DNA of 64,000 bases, taken from the NCBI GenBank assembly GCA_007844125.1, contig CM017558.1, forward strand, positions 57,913,147-57,977,146. The letters are read 5' to 3'. Position numbers and translations under genes: made by a program. This document shows, in pieces, positions 25,901-37,900 of this stretch. The notes beneath the pieces are model-generated. The model made no database searches and was not told the origin of the DNA. It saw only the letters and a program-made list of their open reading frames with translations. This DNA is from Sinonovacula constricta. Its lineage: Eukaryota; Mollusca; Bivalvia; Cardiida; Solecurtidae. Within the stretch, counting starts at the first letter, position 1, and the number at the start of each line of letters is the position of its first letter.

Positions 25901-28900
25901 TTATTCGGCAATGTCAGACTTTTAAAAGTATGTATCTTCCATTAGTAAAAAGAAGAGATCAAATGTGTTTAGCTACTAAGCTTATGTCCACACGATTTCC
26001 CACTTCATTTTACTTATAGTACATATGTTAAAATTCTTATCTTGATGACAGATAGTAAAGTCAAAATGAACATTTGACCGAACAATTGGTTTTAAGGTCA
26101 AACCTTAGAAACCCCACCCCAAAAACAACAACAACCAAAATAACAAAACAACACCTAGGCTTTTACAGATTTCTATATTTCTTATAAGAAAAACTTTATC
26201 ACCTCATATGTTGCAAGAGCAGCAAGTATTCTTCACTGTGACGTCACCTATATCATTGTTGAAATATGGCTTATTATACCATGCTTGTTTTTCAATAACA
26301 GTTGAAGAATATTTAAGTCGTGTTGTATTTTGATTATGCAGTAGTAATATCTAATTAACAAATTGTATGAATAAATAGTAAAATATTTCAATATTAAAAC
26401 TGACGAGGTATGTGCGCTGCGCTTGTTGTTTGATTATTACTTTCAAGACTTATCATGCTAACTGAAGATATGCACTGATGATTACAAATAAGGTTGTAGC
26501 TTCTTAAGTTTCAATTCCATATTAGTAGAATGCTGCTTATATGTGATTGACATTAATATCTAAATTCACTTTCTGTATTTCGTTTCGCTGGATCTTTCAA
26601 AATGGGCAGATGCAAGACTATTTAATTTATTCTGACTCAAGAAAACACAGTCTCAACCATTTTCCTTCAAATGAAAGTTGCCTATGACGAAATTGTAATT
26701 CAGAAAATTCAATTATAATTGTGTTTTAAGGTCGCATTTGGCATAATCGGCACAAACGAACTACCTGTTTCAAAGAGAACAGGGAAAGGCATACTCTTGA
26801 AGGACGTACAAAACCATCTGACTATACTTATTGCAGGACAACTGCTATTCCTCTTACTGATATTTACTTATATGGCATTGGAAGAATTTCACTTTGACTC
26901 ACTTTTTATCCATTTACATGAGACGAATGGTAATACACTTTAAATATTACAAGGAACTTTGTTTCAGATAATAATATGACTATTACTAAACAACACTTAA
27001 CTCATTTAATGTATATGCCTTCAAATGGCGCGGAAAAGTATCTAAACCAGCTCAAAATTTATTTGGATTTTAAGTATAATTTTCTGTTTGGCGAATGTAT
27101 ACCTCGAGAAGTGTCCTTACTGTTTGTTGTGTTTGTTTTGAAAAATTTAACAAGGACGTTTTTGTATCAACTAAATATGATTATTAGTTTAAAATACTTC
27201 TGTCCTTTCCGCTTTAGATAACATCCATTTCTTTACGACAAATATGAAGATTGCCAATATTAACTATTTTGTCAGGAATGCCGACCTGGAAGGGCGCCTT
27301 GAGGCCGAGTTACAAGAAAAGAATGAACTTTCATTGAGGTATGTGTATATTTAACTTAACACAGTTTTTGGCTTGCATACCAGTTCAAACGATGTAACCC
27401 AAGTAAGGCATAAATTTAACACTGTAACCTTTATAAGTATAGGTAACAAAATGCAAGCAATTTTATTTTACAAGCAATTCGCACACTGTAAGTATATATA
27501 CCATCAAATACTACCCCAAGTACTAGTTGTTACTGTATATATGCAGAGAATAAATTGACCCGAAACAAGAAACATGAAAATAAAACTCAAACACATTTTC
27601 ACAAATTCACTAAATGTATGATAAGTAAAGACAATAGACTATGCCCATTTCAAAACAAAACAGGCGCCTGGAAGCCGAGTTACAAGAGAAAAATTACCTT
27701 TCAATGAGGCATGTGTAATTTAACTTAACGCAGGTTTTGGCTTATTTATCACTTCAAACGAGTTACCTTTAAAAGTATAGGTTACAAAATGCAAGCAATT
27801 TTATTTTACAAGCAATGCGCACACTGTGAGAATATAAACAAACAAATAACAACTCTTTAGTAATAGTTCTTACTGAATATTAGCAGAGAATACAATAACC
27901 AAAAATCAACCTTGAAAATAAAATTCAAATTAAATTCAGTAAAAATGTACGATGAGTAAAGACTATAGATTATGCCCATTTAAAACAACAATACTAAACA
28001 TGCAAAACGACAGATTCGTCTTATTCATTTAATATCGGTCCATAGGCAATGTTATATAAGAGCTGTCAAATACATCGATGACTGTTACAATAAACCAAAC
28101 CTTAGCTGTGGTTGTGATGGCATTTTCATCGCAAAACTTGATTTATATGTTCATTAAGTAAAATCGTTATGTTACTTTTCGATAGCCTACTACTTAGGCC
28201 TACTTACGTCGATGTATCTCTCTTATTTAATATTTGTATTATTTAATGAACACGCATGTCAGGTCCTATCAATAGTTCAATTGACTTTTAAGGGATATGA
28301 CACGAATAAATAAGTGACGAGTCATTTGACAAAAGTAGCAACCCCAACAGTTACCACCTTCGGTCAGTCGGAAAAAGAGAATGACTGGGCGTGCTTAAAC
28401 CGTTTTACATCGCCCTAATCTAAACTCGCTCTCCTTGTGTGTGTGGGGGGAGGGGGTGTTCTCACATGAATCTAATGAAAAACAAACCGGATCTATTTAA
28501 ATAAAAAATGTCAATGCACTGACGTTTTCTTTGATTTCTCATGACGAAAGTAGTGAAGACATTGTTAAATAGACCAGACCTGGTAGCGCAATCGGTAGAG
28601 CGTCGGCTCCAGGTACGGGAGGCCCCAGGTTCGATCCCGGGCCGCGACATACCAAAGTCGTTAAACATGGTAGTAGTATAGCTCCCTTGCTAACGCCCAA
28701 GCAAATATAAGGGTAGTTCCACGACTGGTTGGCCTGGTGTCAGGATATTGTGACTGGGTGTGGTATCATGCCAGGTGTTCACGGCATGCTATACACAGTG
28801 AAGGCAGCACTATATCTGCTTCAAGTGGTCACCGTCTCCAGATAACTGAAATACTGTTGGTGGGACGATAAACCCAATAAACAAACATTGTTAAATATTG

Positions 28901-31900
28901 TCCACATAGTATTTAGAAGAGGGAGAAGTACTTTTTCTCTTAAAATAATTACACAATTGTTGATTGTAAATAAAACTTATTATTTTAATCGAGACACAAA
29001 TGACCAGAGAAGTGTAAATGGTTGTAGCATCCGGTTCATGTAAAATGGAATTGAATAAACAAACTCCAATGTCCATCAACGGACATACACGTAGCAGTCC
29101 TTAGAAGATGAATTAAATGACAACATAGATTACATGCACCGGAAGCTTCTTTTTTACAACCACCACACTGTAAAATTAAAATTGTTGTAATCATAAAAAA
29201 ATATATATCAAAGTGCTATATGCATTGCAACATATACCAACATTTGAAAAGACACAAGACAAAAGGCATCCACATGCAAGCCGAATATAAAAGTAGGAAC
29301 AAATTAGTGATGAGTCATTTATCAAAAAGAGCAAACGCAACAGTTACCGCCTTTGAACAGTCAGTTAGCAAAATGGACCGACTGTGGTGCTTAAACCAGT
29401 TTTAAAGAGCTCTAACCTGGCACTACCTGAAGGGTTTCTCAAATCAAGCAATGAAAAGAAAACCGATCTATTTGAATAAAAGAAATGTCCAACGCTGACG
29501 TTTTATTTGAAAACTTATGAAGAAAGTTTTGACGTCACTGAAAACTAATGTAGAAAAAATACACGTAACAGACTTTACAGGATGAATTAAATGACAACAA
29601 AGATTGCATGCACGAGAAGACTTTTACGACCACCACACTGCAGAAGTAACATTATTGTAATCATGAATAAGACTATATGACAAAGTCCTACGAGCATTGC
29701 ATTGCAACATATGCCAAAAATTGAAAGGACTCAGAACAAAGGGCATTCACATGCAAGCCAAATGTAAAAGAAAGAACAAGTCAGTGATGAGTTATTTAAC
29801 AACAAAAGCAAACCCAACATTTACCGCCTTGGAACGCTCAGTCGGGAAAAGGGACTGACTGGATGCTTAAACCGGTTTTACAGAGTTCTAACCTCACACT
29901 TTTTTAAGTATTTCTCAAATGCAATAAAAATAAAACCAAACAATATGAAGAAAGATGTCCAAGCGCTGACGTTTTCTTTGATAATTTATTGCGAAAGTAG
30001 TGACGTCATTGAAAAGTAATGTCCACATAGCATTCAGACTAGATGAAAGTATTATTTCTATTAGAAGAACTACACAAAGTTAACGATTATAAATGAAATT
30101 ATTTTTTAATAAGGAAAGAGTGACCATAGAAGTGTAAATTGTTGTGGCATTATGTTTATGTGAAAATGGAATTGAGGAAACAGTTCAATGTCCGTCAAAG
30201 GGAGTACGCGTAACAGTCCTTTTAGAATGAATTAATTGACAATATAGATTACATGCACAAGGCGATTGTTTACTACCGCAACACTGCAGAAGTAATTCTT
30301 GCAATCATGAATAAGAATAATGTCCATCGAAGGAAAAACACAGTTCTTGTGTCGTTGTTTTTAATTTTCGATAACCCACTGCCTATGTCGTTTTAAATCG
30401 TTGGATCAACCCAGTTTAATATTTATTTATTTACTGAACACACATATCAGGTCCTTTTCATTCTTCAAAAGTAGTTTAAGAGATATGGCCAAACGAAATT
30501 TGTATTTTAATTTTCGATAAACCACTGCTTAGGTCGTTTGGAATCTTTTTATCATCCTCATGTAATATTTTCATTATTCAATGAACCCACATGTCAGGTC
30601 GTATTCATATTTCAAAAGTAGATTAAGAGATATGGCAAATCGAAATATGTTATACATTATTGATAGACGGATAATTATTTCCTATATTTGATTAGGTTAA
30701 GCGCTATCATTGCAAGTCGTATTAAGGACGGAAACACAACTATCGTAGACTTGAGTGATGAAAACAGACCGACAAAGCTTGCGGAGTATTTCTCTGAGCT
30801 GTATGATAACGAATGGACCGACTGCTTTGATGAACTGGAAAAGCAGGCAATAGAAGAATCTGAAAGCATACGTATTCTTCTTAAGATTTTGACGGTATGT
30901 TTAAATGTTACCTCACCAGATGACTAAATATTTTTGAATAATGGCAAACATTTATTTTTTACACTACCAGAAGAGTCGATCAATAGATAAGCAAGATTAT
31001 TTATCGACCCTTTATACTTTTTGCTCAAACATTTTAGAAGTTGGATTTTTGTTTTTAAAAATAATCAAAGTAACATAATGTATTAGAAACTAGTAAAAAC
31101 AGGAGTTTAAATATATGTGTTATGTAGCATTGCATTGCAAAGTCGTTTGTTCTTCTTGCAAATGGTTTAAATTCATTTTTTTTCTACGGGCCTAGTCTTC
31201 AAATACTTTGTCAATGGGATTTTATTCTTACGATTTTACTCTAACAAAGGATTCTAACTGGTCATTAATGAGGCAATTATATTTTTCCAGGATATCTTCA
31301 ACGCATGTCTTCAGTGGTCGACGAAAGACTACTTTTTATTAGTTCAGAGGGCAATCGATAGGACATATATTGTGAGTTCTACTATTGTGCTTATTGTTTG
31401 AGACATGCAATTTTAAGCAATACTATATGTATTGACCATTAAAGCATATGAACAGCTATGTTTAATGATTTAATGGAATTTATTATTAATATTCGGTTAA
31501 TACTAGTTGATAACATTTTAGCTTGAAACAGACCCTTTCATTTCAGCGTCATTCTACGCCCCTCCCCCCCCCCCCCCCCCCCAACACGTGTATATATTAC
31601 CAGTTAAATCCAGTAATAATAAGAATAGAATATTATGAGAAGATTCTTTAAAGAATTACCACAAATATATAATTTGAACTACCACTAGTCTTAAGACGTT
31701 TCATTTTATTTTTTCTTTCAAGTTTTAAATATTTTGGTAGGCTTAAAAGTGTTAAAAATACAGATCTAAGTCATATTTTCTTTCTGTTTCATCTTACATG
31801 TAAACTTTATTTGTTATGCTTACAGTCCGATAAAATTGCAGTAGAAAGCAATAAGAGTATAGTTTTATAGTAATAAATTTTGTTGAGTAGGAAAACATTT

Positions 31901-34900
31901 ATTCTGTGGATTTTCTAGTTGTAACATGTGAGAATTTTTCGTAAATTTTTCAAACAGGGCCAAGCTGAGAACGTCACAATCGAGAGACCAAACATTAACG
32001 GATCAAACACACACCCAAAAGGCAACGAAGAGACACCACAAAAAAATGATACTACAGAGGCTACCATAGAGTCTAGGGACAATGCCCAAGATGAAGTACC
32101 ATCTGTCTCGGAGGGTGGACCTTATAATAAACAACAAAATTCAAAGGCAGACTCAGATGAAAAGACACCAAAAACAATTGATCATACACATTCTACCATA
32201 GAGTCAAGGGAAAATGCCTTAGTTAAAATACCATCTATCTCGGAAGATGGATCTTCTGATGACCGACGAGAACCAAAGACAGACGCAGAAAGCAATGAAG
32301 GGACACCACAAAAAACCGATCATACAAAGGCTGCCAAAGAGTCAGGAGAAAATGGTAATGGTGATGCAGAACCTACGAAGGAGGATGAGGATGTATTAAA
32401 AACTACTAATCCAGCAGTTAATGCAGAAGAGTCAAGAGAAAAGGACCAAAGTGACGAGCCGTTTCACGATAACATGAAAAACGGATCATCGTCTGAAGAC
32501 CAGGATGGATCCAGGAAAGCGGCCGAGCAAGGTCTCAGGGTATGTTTTTAGCATATAAATTATGTTTGATGGCTTTCATATCGCAGATCAGTATTCTTTG
32601 CTAACTGTAAAAAAATTCTACTTTCACTTTGCACGTCGTCATTCGTTGAAAATCGTTGATCCTTATTCGCATAACTTATGCAAAAATGCCCGTATGTTAA
32701 TATAAACAACTGCAATTGTAGTCTGGTTCCCAGCTTCTACCTGTGACAGAGCTTTTCGAGCCAAACAATGTCGCGCCAATTAAAATTGGTACCAATACTC
32801 GTAACATACACACACACCGTTTTGTTTATGTTCTACGGTAGGGACAACAGGTGTCATTTAACTAGACCAGCCCAAAAGATATCCTGCTGTACCTAGTGGA
32901 CTACTTACTCAAAGAAAAATGTGCAGCACATGTCAATCAGAGGAATGGTTTATAAACATAAACATATAAATTGCATTTAGATTTAGAGATCCAGTAACAT
33001 TTATGTATAAATTTTAAAACTATTGATTTTGCTTTTATTACTTTGTTTATCATAATATTCGCATAATAGATGCAGTATAATATACCGTTGACTAACCAAT
33101 CATCTGGTAACAAATATGAAAATCAAGTACGGGGGCGGATCCAGGATTATTCAGAGGAGTCCTAGAGGTGTTATCCTTGTTAGATGTGTCTGGAAGGCCT
33201 GCTCCCGTACAACATTTTTAAGTGTAGCAGCTAAATAGAACCCTTGCATTTTAGAGGCTGCTAAAATGTTTCCGTAGTCAATACTGTTTATATTCTCCTC
33301 GTCAAAGATCATATATAATCATATTATTTGATGGGATAAGGGTAGACGTCAAATTGAGAGCTATAGGTAGAGGGTTTGTTTCCACAATAAATGTATTGGC
33401 ATCTAGAAGGCAAATAGTGCCACTTTCTGCAATTCATATGATTAACACATCAATGCTCTTTTCACAAATAGTTAATTGTCAGTTTTATTTTATGCATAAA
33501 TTCTCGTCTTATCTGTATATGTTATTTCTTTACCTATCCATCCGAAATTGCATAAGCTAAAACCTGTCTATAAACACTGGTTTTGCTGTAGTTTACATGC
33601 ACTTCTAACTATTTCAGTCTAGTATGCCGATTGCCGTTGTAGAATTTAAACATAAGTCAGGTTCATCAATACGCAGAAAAAAGTCTGGCTGCTTTCCTAA
33701 AGAGACATATAACCACATTAGACTGAAAATGTACCATTAGTAGTAACAAAATTCATGCATACAAAACGTATTTTATGGCTGCCCTTGTGTAAGGTTTTGC
33801 TTGAATATTATCTATAAATTTATCGATTATATCCCTAAACCTAAAATAACAAGCCTGCTTAGGCATAGTGCACACTGTCATTACAAGTAATGCATGATGA
33901 TCAGTACATTATTTTGTTCTTGATAATGCTAGGCAATAATTACTAGGGCAATGATGAAAACTTTATCCTTAATAGATTCTTTCATCAACTTAAAAAAATC
34001 AATAAATTAATAAAAATTGTATTGTACTGAAAATATTGCGGCTCCACACAAACGCTCAATTGATTGTTTAACATTTAATGAGAAACAAAAAAGTGCACTT
34101 TTTCAGTTTGCCTATATGAACAACACGTATTGATATCTATCCACTTCTCTGGAGAAATTGTTCATATTTTATGCATAAACCCATACTTAAGTCGTTATAA
34201 AGATTTTAAACACAGACTTTATTGTTAGACTGTACTAATCGCAAAAATACTCAAACTTTCCAACTCTTAAAAAACTCGATAGTGGTCCCTGCTAAAATAT
34301 ATATCGACGTCAGAGCGGATTACCCGGATGAGTATTTAAAAGTAAGTGGTCACGTGGTTTTCGAAGTTTATAAATAGTTATCTCTGCATCGTGGCTCGGA
34401 TATGAAACACGTGTTTGCATTGCCGAGTGCGGATTAATCCATGACTGTTCACACAGACCGTTGGCAACAATGAGCAGCATTTTGCAACACCTTTTCAGGT
34501 GCCAATGACTTATTTGGTTATTTGAGAAAAAATGACCAGACTGTCGGATGCCACATTTAAGGCATTCTTTTTCTAATGATCATTTATAAAAGAAACATTC
34601 TATTAGCATGGAATTATTATGAGGTAGTGTGTTCTTTTGGTAGAGACATTATTTCTTTATATATATCTCTCAAGAAAAATAGAACTTTAAATTAGAAAAC
34701 ATTTGATGAACAGTCTACAAACCCATCATGACAGATTTGATTGGAATAAGAAAGACCTCAACAAACCTGTAGGGAATATAATAAGGTGCAGGATTGATTT
34801 AGACCAATATGAAAATTTATTGGTAAGTCCAAAGATAGTAATGAGCATTACATAGCTACACAGTTCTTCAGTGTAATGGTAATGTTCCTTCTCATTGCTG

Positions 34901-37900
34901 GATACAACACTCACATGTTTTTCCACATTCCCTTCAACTTGTAAAATAATTTTTCAATCTAAGTACATTCTTAGCTGGCAAATAACGACATATCGTAATA
35001 TTTGCAAGTTTTAAGTCTTATATGGTTTTAGACCTACAACCTAAAGAGTACAGTTACAAGTTACTCCTCTTACTCTTTGGGTCTGGACTGTGTGGCTGAA
35101 AGTCTATTTAGAGCAAGAACCAGATCTTTAATAGGTTGATGTATCTCAAATAACCACAATGTGTTGCTGGTAAATTGCTTTGGTTCATCGCACTTGTTCA
35201 TAGTCACTAGGACTAGAAGTTTTTCTAAGGTCTCATATTTAACATAGAATGTTGTCGTTTGGTGAGACAAAGTTTTTACTATGAATAGAACCAGGTATTT
35301 TCTATCAAGTAACATAACTGGTTTGTATCCTATCAGACGCTACAAAGGTGCAAGTGGAAATATTATATACCTGCATTACTTAAAATGTATGAACATAAAA
35401 TACATCAATATATCATAACATAAACTAAAACATTTTCTAAATAATCGCAAGAAAAATATTTACCCCTGGTAATATTTTGCCTGAATATCTTTTATGTCTT
35501 TATACCTTACACAATATTTTTAGATTTTCTTATTAAGTATTATTTACTGTTGTAAAAAGAGTTAAAACATTTTATTTTTCAAGTATTATAAAAGTTAAAA
35601 ATGATTACTTCTTGAAATAAATAAAATGTAAATGAACACATGCTATAGCCCAAGTTCAATGAAAAATAATAATTTAAAATAACATTGGCTAACCTGATTT
35701 TTTTTCTGGAATGGCCACCGCCAACAGTTCAGTGTACGATATGCTTTATTTGATATTGCAAGTGTCTGTTACATTCCTCATCACCCAGTGGCTCATGACT
35801 GCAATCATATAACCCATTATGAATAGGGATGATCCACGTTCTTTCATGTTATTAAGAATACCTGTTTATGAGAAACATCATTTCTGTAAATAGAAGTATT
35901 GTTTAATTATGCCTAATTAGTTATAGGTGTTAATATGACAAATATATAGTCTTGAAATCTTGACTGGCAGTAGTAGTAGAAGTAGTAGTAGTAGTAGAAG
36001 TAGTAGTAGCAGCAGCAACATTGGTAGGGTAGATTCATATTCTTCATCATCATAATCCTCTTCTGTCTTGATGATGTTTATGTTTAACAACAAGTTATAA
36101 AATATGCATACATGCATGGATATGGATTTTATAAAGATTAATTAGTAAAATATTAACGGTTAATTTACATGTGCTAGGGCGGTTAAACACCATTTTACTG
36201 CCTTGTTTGTTCATGTGCATTTCAGTAACTGTCAAGTAAAAACTAGTAAAATCTAGCCCACTGTTGTTGACGAATTCAGCTTGCTACTACACAAGGATTG
36301 GAACTTTAATAAAAAATGAAGGAAAATGGAAAATAAAATAGTGTTGAATCAAGGCTTTAACCAGAAAATCCTGGTTTGTCAGCCTTGCTGTCTGTATATA
36401 CCAGTGATCATATAAACCTATGTAATATGTGTACGTGTTGTCTTGACTCACACTATATAAATAGATTAACAAAACATACAAATATATAACTGTAAAGTTC
36501 TGTCAAAGTAAATACTTAATATTATGGAAATAATAAAACGAATGCATATTCAAACATTTCCTAAAATGAAAGGGTTGTTTTTTTCTCTTTTTGTTGTACT
36601 ATCACATTGACATTAAGGTTGAGTTTCTGGAAGTCCAAATAATTTAATTTAACAATATATTTCCATCAACTAACTAATTTACATTTGTATATAGAATAGT
36701 ATATAGAATATTCTTATATATGCTGTTGACAATAAGCTTTGTTGTGTATGTGTTTATTTTCCATGAAAAAAAACAGGACGCGCCAGTGGCCCAGCAGTGG
36801 CCGAATTGTTTCTCCTTAGCCCCTCACTACATCAGTTCTACTGCCGGTTGGATGAGAATTTCATTGTGGGGCGGTTTTCCAGCTAACCGGCAGTACTTCA
36901 GTGGTTCTACCTTAATATTAGTCAGGGTTTTTCGTCCACCAAAATTAGCTGAACGTCGCCAATATGACCATAACTGTGTTTGTGCTTGAAACGAAAAACA
37001 AACAAGCATGTTCTAACCAATTCACTACTTCAGAAAACACATATGCCCCCTTAGCATAGTTGGTCATTTTAAACAAAGAAATTAGGAACCAGGAGTTATG
37101 TTACTTGTCAGGATCATGACCTGTATAGTGTTAAGTAAGTGTGCAAACTTTCATGCCACTGCTCTTTGTAGAAACAAAAAAATATCAAACTTGCCGACAC
37201 AGGTTAACCAAAATCGGTAAGTACAAAAAGCGGAGATAAACCAAGAAATAAGATACCCAGAGGTATGTAACTTGTCAGGTGCATGACCTGTGCACTTTTA
37301 AGTAAGAGTGTACACTTTCATGCCACGACACTGCTCTTTGTATAAATGGAGAAATACCCAACTTGCCGAAACAGGTTAACCATAATCTCTAAGTACAAAA
37401 GGGGAGATAACCGAAGAAATAAGGATAACCAGAGTTATGAAACTTGTCAAGATCATGATTTTGTACTGTTTAGTAAGTGTGTAAACTTTCATGCCACTGC
37501 TCTTTGTAGAAACAGATATATCCAACTTGAAGAAACGGGTTAACTATTTCCCTAGGAACAAAAAAGATGAGATTGATCAAGAAATTAGGTAGCAAGAGTT
37601 ATGTTACTTGTCAGGATCATGGCCTGTGCACTGTTAAGTAAGTGTGCAAGCTTTCATGCCACTGCTCTTTGTAGAAACAGAGAAATATCAAACGTCATGC
37701 CACTGCTGTTTGTAAAAATTGGCAAATATCCAACTTGCCGAAACCGGTTTACCATTTCTCTAAGTACAAAAAGTGGAGAATACCCAAGAAATCAGGTAAG
37801 CAGAGTTATGAAACTTGTCTGGGTCATGACATGTGCACTGTTTAGCACGTGTGCAAACTTTCATAACAATGCTGTCTGTAGAAACCTCAGAAATATTCAA

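Noticed and set aside
26731..26930. Exon with a transmembrane segment in the MIEAP-like gene
   Set aside because: Hydrophobic stretches are frequent in AT-rich frames; no duplicate copy and its phase is not shown to fit.
28572..28650. tRNA gene (A and B boxes, tRNA-like layout)
   Set aside because: Part of a SINE with 313-bp body, A-rich tail and target duplication; same for 54752.
35917..36117. Poly-leucine frame
   Set aside because: Reverse translation of the (AGT)n microsatellite.
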